Both the position numbers and the translations under genes were made by a program. Under the pieces are notes generated by a model. It made no database searches. It saw nothing but the letters and a program-made list of their open reading frames with translations, and was not told the origin of the DNA. This document shows positions 7,397 to 14,914 of a stretch of DNA of 19,717 nucleotides, in pieces. Origin of the DNA: CAZFDE01 sp964517795 (GTDB lineage Bacteria > Planctomycetota > Phycisphaerae > Sedimentisphaerales > Anaerobacaceae); contig CAZFDE010000049.1 in NCBI GenBank assembly GCA_964517795.1, positions 1-19,717 on the forward strand, in the 5' to 3' direction. The stretch's first letter is position 1. Every line of letters begins with the position of its first letter.

Positions 7397-9491
7397 TTTC
7401 TTTCGGTTTTCCGAATCCTTTTAATTTTACTTGCCCTTTGGCCCCGTGACAATAGCATCGCAAACAGCGGGCGTGAATACATTTCTGCTTGACGATCCGC
7501 CTGCCCTTGACATCGATCGCGCCCAACGGGCAGATATCCGCCAGTTTTTTCAAATCCGCCTCGCTGACATTGCCGATCTCCGGATGCACGCCGAGATACC
7601 AGTGCAGTTGCGGGATAATCGACGCCCCGCCGAAGATCGCCGATTTGATATGGTCGATCCGGTAGAACGCCGAATAAATTTTCCGGTGCAATCGCTCCTT
7701 GAAGCTATCCCTTCGCTGCAACGGCCCGGGTGCCTCGGCCGAAATACCGTCAATTTCGTATTTTCCCGTCCAGTGCAGATACCGCACCGCATCCGGATCG
7801 ATCCCCAGTAACGGACTGCCGAAATGGTCAATCGCAAAGCAATCGTCGCCTGCCAGAAAATACCCGAGCATCTTCGGCTCGCCAAACACCGCCCGGCTCA
7901 GCAAATACCGCGCATCGACAAAATGAACGATATGGTCGAAATGCTTCCCCAGTGCAACGATGCCCTCTTCGAGCCGGTGAAAATGCAGGTACCGCCGCGA
8001 CGGCTTCGAGAGAAATCCGAACAGGTTTTTCGTCGCACCGGTAACCCTGGTGATCGTATGACCTTTCAACACCGGCAGGTTGACGATCAGTTTGGCATCC
8101 AGTGCGGATTTGGCAATCTCGACCGGTTTGAAATCCGCCCCGATATCGACCGTGACATATTCATCCTGCTCGAAGTTGATCAGTTTGACATGATTGTCGG
8201 CGCAATACGCCCGAATGCCAAGAATGTCGAATGTCCCCTCGGTGCCGAATTCGTAGCCGCTGGTCTCGCCGATGACTGGCTCGCCGCCAAGCTCGCGAAT
8301 CTTCTGGACAAAGAAATCGATCATGCGCAAATCGGTCGTGGCGTGTTCAAATGGCGCAACGAAATTCGGCTTAATCAACACGGTATCACCCGATAAAAAG
8401 CGGCCCGCAAATCCGCCGACCGCGTTGAATAATTCTTCAAGAACAGATTCGAGTTTCTGCTGATCTTCGACCTTGCGGCTAAAGACCTTTGCCTGCTGGG
8501 GTTGGACCTTGCCGAATTTGAACCACTCGACCGTTTGGCGGATACCGTCCTTGAAATCGACCTTCGGCTGGTACCCTAAATCGTGTTTCGCTTTTTCGAT
8601 CGAGAATTCGCGGTCCCATACGGTCGAAGCGATATTGCGGCGGGTCGCCAGCGGTGCTTTGCCGGTCAGTCGCCCTAATATCTCGAACGCCCACGCCGCC
8701 GCAACCATCAGCCAAACCGGCACATACGGATAGATCGCTCGTTCGCCCCACGCGTCCATTACGTATTGCCGCATTTGGTCCATGGAAATCGATTTTGCCG
8801 AGGTTAAAAGATATACCTCGCCGCTCTTGCCATTCTCAGCCGCCTTGATCGCACCCTGTACCACATCGCTCACATGCACCAGCGGCGTTAAGTTCCTGCC
8901 GAAGCCGACCTTTGGGAAGAACCCCTTTTTCATCAGCCGGCACATCTTGTGAAATTCGCCCTTGCCGCCGACGCCGTAGATCATGCACGGCCGCACGACC
9001 ACCACAGCAATCCCGAACGCTTTGCCCTTTTCTAAAGCCGCCTTTTCGCTTTGCAGCTTACTTTTTTGATAGAGCGTCACCGGCTGTGGCGGATCGCTTT
9101 CATCGACCAGCGGCTTTTTGATCAGCCCCATCGCCGCAGTCGAGCTGAAATGCACGAATTTCCTGATCGATTTTCCTTTACATGCGGCCAGCAGATTCTC
9201 CGTCCCGCCGACATTGACATTGACGAACCGCTCGAGCGATTCTTTGGAGACGGCCGAGACATGCCCCTCGGCGGCCAGGTGAAATACAACATCAATATCG
9301 TCGGCGATCCCTTCCAACGTCTGCGGGCGGGTGATATCGCCTTCAAATAACTCAATTCCGGACAGACCGTTCGTCCATTGCGTATCGCTACTCGCCCGCA
9401 CCAGCAGCCGGCAGGTATGCCCCTGTTCCAGCAGCGCACGGACCAGATAGCGCCCGACAAATCCGCATCCGCCTGTCACCAGTGCCCGCAT
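7389..9491 (-). CDS. SDR-type NAD(P)-dependent epimerase/dehydratase fused to a DUF362 domain
   Basis: This 700-residue protein has two parts. Residues 1 to about 330 form an extended SDR domain: nucleotide-binding TGGCGFVG (6-13), HLAAEG (71-76), FSST (115-118) and the catalytic YxxxK (Y141, K145). Such domains change nucleotide sugars or related substrates. Residues about 340-700 form a DUF362 domain: TVLIKPNFV (370-378), IRELGGEPVIGETSG (398-412), and LIVNLPVLKGH (468-478) followed by VTGATKNLFG (483-492). The C-terminal end has five cysteines (C654, C671, C676, C679, C681), including CPLGAI and CLRCYC. These look like a worn or unusual ferredoxin-type Fe-S site. Both parts are intact and in one frame, with no sign of a sequencing frameshift. 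The ATG overlaps the preceding stop as TGATG. The reaction of DUF362 is unknown to me. Confidence 0.88.
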   Translation of the reverse strand: MRALVTGGCGFVGRYLVRALLEQGHTCRLLVRASSDTQWTNGLSGIELFEGDITRPQTLEGIADDIDVVFHLAAEGHVSAVSKESLERFVNVNVGGTENLLAACKGKSIRKFVHFSSTAAMGLIKKPLVDESDPPQPVTLYQKSKLQSEKAALEKGKAFGIAVVVVRPCMIYGVGGKGEFHKMCRLMKKGFFPKVGFGRNLTPLVHVSDVVQGAIKAAENGKSGEVYLLTSAKSISMDQMRQYVMDAWGERAIYPYVPVWLMVAAAWAFEILGRLTGKAPLATRRNIASTVWDREFSIEKAKHDLGYQPKVDFKDGIRQTVEWFKFGKVQPQQAKVFSRKVEDQQKLESVLEELFNAVGGFAGRFLSGDTVLIKPNFVAPFEHATTDLRMIDFFVQKIRELGGEPVIGETSGYEFGTEGTFDILGIRAYCADNHVKLINFEQDEYVTVDIGADFKPVEIAKSALDAKLIVNLPVLKGHTITRVTGATKNLFGFLSKPSRRYLHFHRLEEGIVALGKHFDHIVHFVDARYLLSRAVFGEPKMLGYFLAGDDCFAIDHFGSPLLGIDPDAVRYLHWTGKYEIDGISAEAPGPLQRRDSFKERLHRKIYSAFYRIDHIKSAIFGGASIIPQLHWYLGVHPEIGNVSEADLKKLADICPLGAIDVKGRRIVKQKCIHARCLRCYCHGAKGQVKLKGFGKPKEND

Positions 9492-10627
9492 CAGCCGCCC
9501 GCCTCGTTGTCAATTTCGACGATCAAATTTGCTAATTTCTCCCACGAGAAGCGATCTTTCGTTATTTTTGCATTTTTGTTCATTTCATTTAGCGCTTGCG
9601 GATCGAGACTTTCGATAATCGCCTCGGCCAGTGCCGCGGCATCGCCCGGCGGAACGAGTCGCCCGTTGACACCGTCCTCGATCACTTCCGAAAGACTGCC
9701 GACCTGCGTGGCGATCACCGGGCGATCCAGCCCGTAAGCGATCTGGCAGATCCCGCTGCCCGAAGCGCTGCGATACGGCTGAACGACCAGGTCCGCCGCC
9801 GAAAAATACAGCCCGACCCGCTCGTTGGGGATGTATTCGTCGATCATTCGCACCGCCGACGCAATACCCGATTGTCTGATCTGCTCGATATAGCGGTTTT
9901 TATCCTTCCAGAACTCCCCGACGACCAGCAGTGTCGCCGGCCGCTGCGAAAGCACCGTCGCCATCGCCTCCAACAGGACATCGAGGCCCTTGTACGGCCG
10001 CACGAATCCGAAAAATAGTAATACGTCCCCGCTGAGGCCCAGTTCGGCCCTGGCCGCACCTTTATCGTAACATGTCTGGCTCAGATCCTTATACGTCGGG
10101 TGAAACGCGGTTGTAACGTTCGCTGATTCGCCGAGCATCGCTTTGAGGCGGTCGGTTTCCTGCTGCGAATGGGTAATCAGCCGGTCGGCCTTGGCGAGGA
10201 CGGACTTGGTTGCGCATTTCTTGAGAAAGCTCGATTCGTGCTCGACCACGTTATGACAGATGATCACGATCTCGGCGTCGCGATGGGCCTTGATCCGCTT
10301 GATGATCGAGCCGAACGCGAACGTCCAGTACGCCACCCACCACGGCAGGATCACCTTCTGCGGCCCAAACGCGATAATCGCCTCGGCCGCCCGTTTCCAT
10401 GAGATCGAACAGAGCGAATCGATCAGGTAATCGACGTTATCGATCATCACGGGCTTGCCGCTGGGATCGCGGTCGCTCTTGCCGGGGAAGATCAACTTGG
10501 GGTACTGACGCGAAAACGAGACGAACTGCACCTCGTGCATCAACCGCAACTGACGCCCTAAAAGCGTCGTATAGTGGCTGATACCGCCGCGATACGGATA
10601 GGTTGGCCCGATCAGCGATAAACGCAA
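9491..10627 (-). CDS. GT4-family glycosyltransferase (TTG start)
   Basis: First gene of the glycan operon, encoding a GT-B fold glycosyltransferase of 378 residues. The N-terminus LSLIGPTYPYRGGISHYT (3-20) is a classic GT4 acceptor-domain start. The C-terminal half holds LLFFGFVRPYKGLDVLLEA, VVQPYRSASGSGICQIAYG and GVNGRLVPPGD, which bind the nucleotide sugar. The usual second glutamate of the E-x7-E motif is replaced in CQIAYG, as seen in some GT4 subgroups. The donor and acceptor sugars cannot be told. The start is TTG at 10627, which is the only start that keeps the family N-terminus; the upstream ribosome-binding site is weak (AGGGCAG). A strong promoter lies about 60-90 bases upstream. 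The stop shares a base with the next start (TGATG). Confidence 0.9.
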   Translation of the reverse strand: MRLSLIGPTYPYRGGISHYTTLLGRQLRLMHEVQFVSFSRQYPKLIFPGKSDRDPSGKPVMIDNVDYLIDSLCSISWKRAAEAIIAFGPQKVILPWWVAYWTFAFGSIIKRIKAHRDAEIVIICHNVVEHESSFLKKCATKSVLAKADRLITHSQQETDRLKAMLGESANVTTAFHPTYKDLSQTCYDKGAARAELGLSGDVLLFFGFVRPYKGLDVLLEAMATVLSQRPATLLVVGEFWKDKNRYIEQIRQSGIASAVRMIDEYIPNERVGLYFSAADLVVQPYRSASGSGICQIAYGLDRPVIATQVGSLSEVIEDGVNGRLVPPGDAAALAEAIIESLDPQALNEMNKNAKITKDRFSWEKLANLIVEIDNEAGG

Positions 10628-10686
10628 AACTCTGCCCTGTCCTTGCTATTCACAATTATCTGTATTCACCAGAATTACCAGGCCGG

Positions 10687-10715
10687 ATTATAAAACATTA
10701 CGCATTTATCCGCAA
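10687..10715 (-). promoter_or_regulatory. Sigma-70-like promoter for the glycan operon
   Basis: On the minus strand TTGCGG (10710-10715) and a perfect TATAAT (10687-10692) are separated by 17 bases. The box lies about 60 bases upstream of the TTG start at 10627, in the only sizeable gap (172 bases) before the eight-gene operon. Transcription would start near 10680. Confidence 0.65.
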
Positions 10716-10799
10716 CGGCTTAGGTAAATGTGCGATTTACGCAAAAAACTACGAATCATAGGGAGGCCGTGCCAACCAATTCGTATAAAAACCCACGAC

Positions 10800-11984
10800 T
10801 CAACACGACGAACTCGCCGCCGGTTGTGCCGGCGGCGGCGAGGGTGGATTTTTGAGCATGTCGATGGCGATTTTGGCGGTTTTTTCGGCCGCGGTGCCTT
10901 TGGCCAAGGGCTTAACCAGTCGCACGAGCGATTCGCTCAGTTCGGCTAATTGCTGCGGATTAGCGAGTAATTGGTCGGCCGTGCGCACGATCGGCTCGGT
11001 GGAGCGGAAATACGGCATGAATTCCCGGACCCGTTCCTCGCCGGCAAGGATATTGACCAGCGAAAGCTGCGGCGTCTTGATCAGCCAGCGGCCGACGAGC
11101 TCGTACAATATGGCGTTGCACTGGTACATCACAATCATCGGGCAGCCCATGGCCGCGACCTGAAGCGTTGCGCTGCCGCTGGCGACCAGGGCCAGGTCCG
11201 CCTGCCGGGCGGCCTCGGGTACCGTGCCGATCAGATAATCGCAGCGAAAGTTCAGGATGTGCCGCGCGCGGAGCATCTCTTTGGATTTCTCATCGACCGC
11301 GACGGTCACAACCTGCAGGTGCTTGTACTTTCGCCGAAGCTGGTTGCAGATCTGCTGCATCGGGCGAAAGAGGGTATCGATCTCGTGCTGGCGCGAACCG
11401 GGCATCAGCACGATCGTCGCACTGTCGGGATCGAAATTTTCGTACGACTTGCAGTTATCCTTAAGGGTGATCTTCAGGCCGTCGAGCATCGGGTTGCCGA
11501 CGAACTCGACATCGACGCCGTGCCGGGCGAACCAGTCCTGCTCGAACGGCAGGATACAGGCGAGGCGGCTGCAGAACTTGTGCATCTTTTTGATCCGCCA
11601 CGCGGCCCACGCCCACAACTGCGGTGCGACATAGAACAAGGTCGGGATATTGGCGAGCCGGGCGGCCTTGGCGATATGGAAATTGAACGCGGGCGAATCG
11701 CAGACGACGACCAGGTCGATCGGCTCGGCCTTGAGAAAATGAGCGATCTGTTTTCGCAACCGGTTGAAATACAGCAAATGCCGCCAGACATTGGTGAGCA
11801 TGGCGGCCTTGTCGGTAGTGATCTCGAGCATCTCGCATCCGGCCTCAGCCATCTGCGGGCCACCGACGCCGACGAACGAGATATCCGGATTTTTGGCGCG
11901 GATCGCATTCATCAAGCCTGCACAGTGTTTATCTCCGCTGGCTTCGGCGGCACTGAGAAAAATGCGGTACAATTGCTGGGTCAT
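10800..11984 (-). CDS. lpxB: Lipid-A-disaccharide synthase
   Basis: LpxB (GT19) joins UDP-2,3-diacylglucosamine and lipid X to form the lipid A disaccharide at the inner face of the cytoplasmic membrane. The 394-residue length is normal. Motifs seen are SAAEASGDKH (11-20), CDSPAFNF (95-102), APQLWAWAAWRIKKM (120-134), LMPGSRQHEI (193-202) and ASGSATLQVAAMGCP (268-282). The last normally reads SGxATLE, so Q275 in place of the glutamate is a small oddity. The C-terminus has a proline/alanine/serine tail (PPSPPPAQPAASSSC). The ATG is preceded by AAGGA about 10 bases upstream. The gene lies 57 bases after the UAP1-like gene and probably shares its promoter. Its presence indicates that the cell makes lipid A. 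Confidence 0.95.
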   Translation of the reverse strand: MTQQLYRIFLSAAEASGDKHCAGLMNAIRAKNPDISFVGVGGPQMAEAGCEMLEITTDKAAMLTNVWRHLLYFNRLRKQIAHFLKAEPIDLVVVCDSPAFNFHIAKAARLANIPTLFYVAPQLWAWAAWRIKKMHKFCSRLACILPFEQDWFARHGVDVEFVGNPMLDGLKITLKDNCKSYENFDPDSATIVLMPGSRQHEIDTLFRPMQQICNQLRRKYKHLQVVTVAVDEKSKEMLRARHILNFRCDYLIGTVPEAARQADLALVASGSATLQVAAMGCPMIVMYQCNAILYELVGRWLIKTPQLSLVNILAGEERVREFMPYFRSTEPIVRTADQLLANPQQLAELSESLVRLVKPLAKGTAAEKTAKIAIDMLKNPPSPPPAQPAASSSC

Positions 11985-12041
11985 CGAATACGGTCCTTTC
12001 CAAAGGTGCTATTATTTCGGATAAGCCGGTGTTTGGCAAGT

Positions 12042-13469
12042 CTATTCGAGATAGCGCGACTCGCCGGGGCGGATCGGGTCAATCGCATCGGCTTTTTCGG
12101 CGAGCTGTTCTTTATCCAGGGCGAAACGCGGCGCGATCTCGATGGCCGCATCGACGCTGCCGTCGGCGTTACGGGGTACGGATACCCCCGCAGCTTCGAG
12201 CCAGTTAGCGGCCCGTTCGACCATCAGTTTGCGCGAAGACTCGGCACTATCGACACCGGAGGCGTTCTTGACCGGTGCGAATTCCTCACTGCGAATGGTT
12301 TCCAGGACGATCGAATTGGCCGCGGCGGGGATCGCATCGAAGACGAAGGTCTCGAGCTTGATGCCGTTGGGCTTGTCGGGCTCGATCCGTTTGCCGTTTT
12401 CGTTGATGTGCGGAATCTTTTTGACGGCCCGGTGCAGCGGCAGGGCGAACCCTTTGGCGTTGAGCTTTTCGACGAAGCTGCGGCTGATGATGTGGATCGC
12501 GATACTGCCCATCTCGAACAGCAGCGAACCATCGTCGCGTCGCTTTTCGGCCAACTCGTCCGGCAGGTCGCTGTATTCGATCACCGTGACCTTTCCATCG
12601 ACCAGGCAGAAATTGCCGACCTTCTCATCGGGGCCGGTCTTGGAAACGCCTTTGGAGGACATTTCACAATGATCGTCAGCATGCAGTCCGATAAAAAGCG
12701 GATCGAAGATATTGATCAGCGGGTTATCGATCTGAAAGTAACTAACGTACTCGATGCCGTGCTGCTGCATATCGGCGACGGCGCCGCTTTTGTAAAGGGC
12801 TTTGAGGCTGCCGCCATGGCCGTCGGGGGAACTGGCGATTGTGCCTTTGTCGGCCAGCAGGATTTTTCCGTCGGGGCTGAAATTCGGCAGCGTACCCTGC
12901 TGGAAGATGAAAACGGTATCGGGGTCGAGGCCTAAAAACTGATTCGATTTGAAGATTTCCAGTGTTGGCCGGTGGTTCAGCGGGCTGGTCATGACGTACC
13001 ATTTCAGTGTGCGGCCATAGCGATCCGATGCGGCCTGGATCTTTTCGGCGGCCAGGCGAAACAGCGTCTTGTGCTTGACGGGGGTGATGGGAAAATCGCC
13101 CTTGGGTCCGTCGAATCCCAATCGGGTGCCCTGGCCGCCGGCGACGACAAAGGCCGCGACTTTGCCCTCGGCGATCAGCGATTTTCCGGTTTGGACGGCC
13201 TGTTCATATTTCGCTTTGAGCCGGGGATCGTCGGTTTGGGCGGGATAAAAATCGGCCGGGTCTATTTTATCCGGGATCTTGGCAGGTTGATCATTGGTAA
13301 CAATTTCACAGATCCATGTGTCAATTTGGGCAAAATCGAGCTCCTCGATCTGCTCCAGAAGCGATTTTTTTTTATTTTCGTCGAGCTGATCCCAAAATGC
13401 CAGAAGATGCTCCTGACCGTGATTTTTGAGCGTATTTCGGCATTTTTCGAGCTGTTGGGCCATATCCAT
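12042..13469 (-). CDS. UDP-N-acetylhexosamine pyrophosphorylase, eukaryotic UAP1/AGX-like (UDPGP family)
   Basis: This enzyme would make UDP-GlcNAc (or UDP-GalNAc) from UTP and the sugar 1-phosphate in the cytoplasm. The 475-residue protein has the UDPGP-family nucleotide loop VVAGGQGTRLGFDGPKG (108-124), then FQIDNPL (uridine-binding region) and a lysine in PNGIKLETFVFDA that is typical of the UAP subgroup. Length and motifs match eukaryotic UAP1, unlike GlmU, which most bacteria use. Related genes are known in several bacterial phyla including planctomycetes. It heads a two-gene unit with lpxB, and UDP-GlcNAc is the starting material for lipid A, so the pairing makes metabolic sense. The ATG has AAAGGA about 10 bases upstream, and a promoter lies at 13507-13534. 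UTP-glucose-1-phosphate uridylyltransferase activity is a less likely alternative. Confidence 0.9.
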   Translation of the reverse strand: MDMAQQLEKCRNTLKNHGQEHLLAFWDQLDENKKKSLLEQIEELDFAQIDTWICEIVTNDQPAKIPDKIDPADFYPAQTDDPRLKAKYEQAVQTGKSLIAEGKVAAFVVAGGQGTRLGFDGPKGDFPITPVKHKTLFRLAAEKIQAASDRYGRTLKWYVMTSPLNHRPTLEIFKSNQFLGLDPDTVFIFQQGTLPNFSPDGKILLADKGTIASSPDGHGGSLKALYKSGAVADMQQHGIEYVSYFQIDNPLINIFDPLFIGLHADDHCEMSSKGVSKTGPDEKVGNFCLVDGKVTVIEYSDLPDELAEKRRDDGSLLFEMGSIAIHIISRSFVEKLNAKGFALPLHRAVKKIPHINENGKRIEPDKPNGIKLETFVFDAIPAAANSIVLETIRSEEFAPVKNASGVDSAESSRKLMVERAANWLEAAGVSVPRNADGSVDAAIEIAPRFALDKEQLAEKADAIDPIRPGESRYLE

Positions 13470-13506
13470 GTATCCGAATCCTTTCTTTTTGTGCGTTTTT
13501 GGCCTG

Positions 13507-13534
13507 ATGATACGGGAAAATAGCTAAATTTCAA
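13507..13534 (-). promoter_or_regulatory. Sigma-70-like promoter for the UAP1-like gene and lpxB
   Basis: On the minus strand TTGAAA (13529-13534) and TATCAT (13507-13512) are 16 bases apart. The start of transcription would be near 13500, about 30 bases before the ATG at 13469. Confidence 0.6.
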
Positions 13535-13563
13535 GAAACTTGCCGAAATCTGCCGAAAAATTA

Positions 13564-13592
13564 TTGACAGAACACGGATTCTGTGTTAAAGT
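13564..13592 (+). promoter_or_regulatory. Candidate promoter with an inverted repeat in the spacer, upstream of the prepilin-type gene
   Basis: TTGACA (13564-13569) is followed after 17 bases by TAAAGT (13587-13592). An overlapping TATAGT at 13592-13597 is a better box but at a 22-base spacing. The inverted repeat ACAGAA/TTCTGT (13567-13584, 6-base centre) covers the end of the -35 box and the spacer, where a repressor would block polymerase. The resulting leader would be about 300 bases long. Confidence 0.5.
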
Positions 13593-13771
13593 ATAGTTAG
13601 TAGTGAAGGGATAAGTTTGGAACGCTATTATATTTTAATATTATATCAGTACCCGTTATCATATCTTTAACTTTCCCTCCGCTGACGTAAGTTTTCGTTT
13701 GTGTATGCAAGATTATTTTATGTTGGCAAATTTCTTCGTGAATTGATGTGTTATTTCAAAAGTGGACACGC

Positions 13772-13878
13772 GACCGTTTACCGGCGAAAAAACAAGAATA
13801 TGAGATTCGTCATGTGTTCGATGTAATGGTAACGTAATTATTAACGTGTGTCGGAAACGGTCTCAGATACGAATCTCA
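13772..13878 (+). ncRNA. Putative structured leader RNA (H-type pseudoknot) before the prepilin-type gene
   Basis: Two long pairings interlock. Stem A pairs 13772-13786 with 13849-13862: eight Watson-Crick pairs (GACCGTTT with AAACGGTC), a bulged A at 13780, then six more pairs including two G-U. Stem B pairs TGAGATTCGT (13801-13810) with ACGAATCTCA (13869-13878), ten perfect pairs. The order A, B, A', B' is that of an H-type pseudoknot. The linker A to B is A-rich (14 bases) and the linker A' to B' is 6 bases. Stem B ends 7 bases before the AAAGGAG ribosome-binding site, so folding could control translation. I do not recognise it as a known riboswitch class, and it does not resemble the c-di-GMP (GEMM) aptamer. 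The two pairings could instead be protein-binding dyads. Confidence 0.45.
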
Positions 13879-13899
13879 AAATATTAAAGGAGAAAGAAA

Positions 13900-14889
13900 A
13901 TGAAACGAAAAGGCTTTACACTCGTGGAGCTGCTGGTCGTAATTGCGATCATCGCCCTGCTGATGGGTATTTTGATGCCCGCGCTGGCGAAAGTCAAGCA
14001 GCTCGCCAACCAACTCATCTGTGGTACGAACCTTTCGGCCATCGGCAAAGCTATGCTGGCTTACTCGGCGGATTACGAGGAAACCTACCCGATTGCCGGC
14101 AAAAGATCGGAATTTCAAGGTGAGCTGGGTTATAAATTATCGACTCAAAGAAGGCTGGCAGACTTTGATAATCCTGAAAGGGAGGACGCCTTTGGAGAAC
14201 AAGGGGCCACGATTACGTCCTGCCTTTATTTAGTGGTGCGATACGCAGATGGAACCCCCAAGCAATTTGTATGCAACGGAGATCCCACCGCCAGCGTATT
14301 CGAACTGCATGAAATCAGTAATTTGCACTCAGATGTCGATGACGTAACCGAAGTCTGGGATTTTGGAGACGGACAAAGCGCTGTCCCGGGCAAAAAATGC
14401 AGCTATGCGTATCATAATCCGTTCCGGGAGAATGGCGGCATTGGTTATGCGGTTTCCCCGGTCAGCAAACCCGAATCCCCGATTGCTTCAGATCGCAATC
14501 CTTATATGGACAAAAGGGCCGCAAATTATATTGACGGCCGCAACGAAGACGATCAAGACCCTGAATGGAAAACGGAATCTGGTACGGCCGGCTATCTCAA
14601 TGATCCGGACAACACCATGAACAGCTCGTGCCACGAACGTCAAGGTCAAAATATTTTGTACAACGACATTCACGTGAAGTTCGAATCCGGACCCAATATG
14701 GGTATCGGTCAGGATAACATTTATAAATCCTGGCAGAATAACTTGAATCCCGGAGACGACGAACCGGACGACGAAGAGAAGCAGATGGGGGACATAGTAA
14801 CAACCCTTTATTCGGAAAACCAGGTAAGGGTACTGACTTCAAAGCATGAAAAGGACGCGATACTGATTAGTGGATGGCAAGGACAGTAA
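13900..14889 (+). CDS. Prepilin-type N-terminal cleavage/methylation domain protein (type II pseudopilin-like)
   Basis: The 329-residue protein begins MKRKG|FTLVELLVVIAII, a perfect type IV prepilin signal: cleavage after G5, methylated F as the new N-terminus, and glutamate at position 5 of the mature protein. The hydrophobic helix spans about 6-29. The following CGTNLSAIGKAMLAYSADY (41-59) and the later SCHERQGQNILYNDIHVKF (about 241-260) are typical of the very large planctomycete family of such proteins. The middle is polar and variable, and an acidic run (GDDEPDDEE) lies near the C-terminus. These proteins are thought to be exported pseudopilins or surface proteins; the exact role is unknown. 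No pilus or secretion machinery genes are adjacent. AAAGGAG lies 7 bases before the ATG, and the gene has its own promoter region, leader and terminator, so it is probably monocistronic. Confidence 0.93.
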   Translation: MKRKGFTLVELLVVIAIIALLMGILMPALAKVKQLANQLICGTNLSAIGKAMLAYSADYEETYPIAGKRSEFQGELGYKLSTQRRLADFDNPEREDAFGEQGATITSCLYLVVRYADGTPKQFVCNGDPTASVFELHEISNLHSDVDDVTEVWDFGDGQSAVPGKKCSYAYHNPFRENGGIGYAVSPVSKPESPIASDRNPYMDKRAANYIDGRNEDDQDPEWKTESGTAGYLNDPDNTMNSSCHERQGQNILYNDIHVKFESGPNMGIGQDNIYKSWQNNLNPGDDEPDDEEKQMGDIVTTLYSENQVRVLTSKHEKDAILISGWQGQ

Positions 14890-14914
14890 TTTTGTGATTT
14901 AGAGAAAGCATTTC

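Larger units (their letters stand above)
13470..13899. other. Divergent control region and long leader of the prepilin-type gene
   Basis: This 430-base gap has no credible gene. It holds a minus-strand promoter for the UAP1-like gene and lpxB (13507-13534), two TGCCGAAA repeats ten bases apart (13541 and 13551), a plus-strand promoter with an inverted repeat in its spacer (13564-13592), a very AT-rich stretch (about 13625-13655), two TAACGT copies 12 bases apart (13830, 13842), a possible pseudoknot (13772-13878) and the ribosome-binding site AAAGGAG (13886-13892) for the gene at 13900. Confidence 0.75.

Noticed and set aside
6323..7492. A 389-codon plus-strand frame antisense to the pyruvyl transferase gene
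   Set aside because: Mirror of a strongly supported gene; composition rich in R, D, H and Q, as expected from a reversed frame; no motif.
10971..12935. A 654-codon plus-strand open frame antisense to lpxB and the UAP1-like gene
   Set aside because: It runs opposite to two well-recognised genes, crosses their intergenic gap, has no ribosome-binding site and shows no protein motif. Long antisense frames are common in GC-rich genes with strong codon bias.
13740..13880. c-di-GMP (GEMM) riboswitch before the prepilin-type gene
   Set aside because: Considered because such switches often precede pilus genes, but the conserved GEMM core sequences are absent; the pairing pattern is different.
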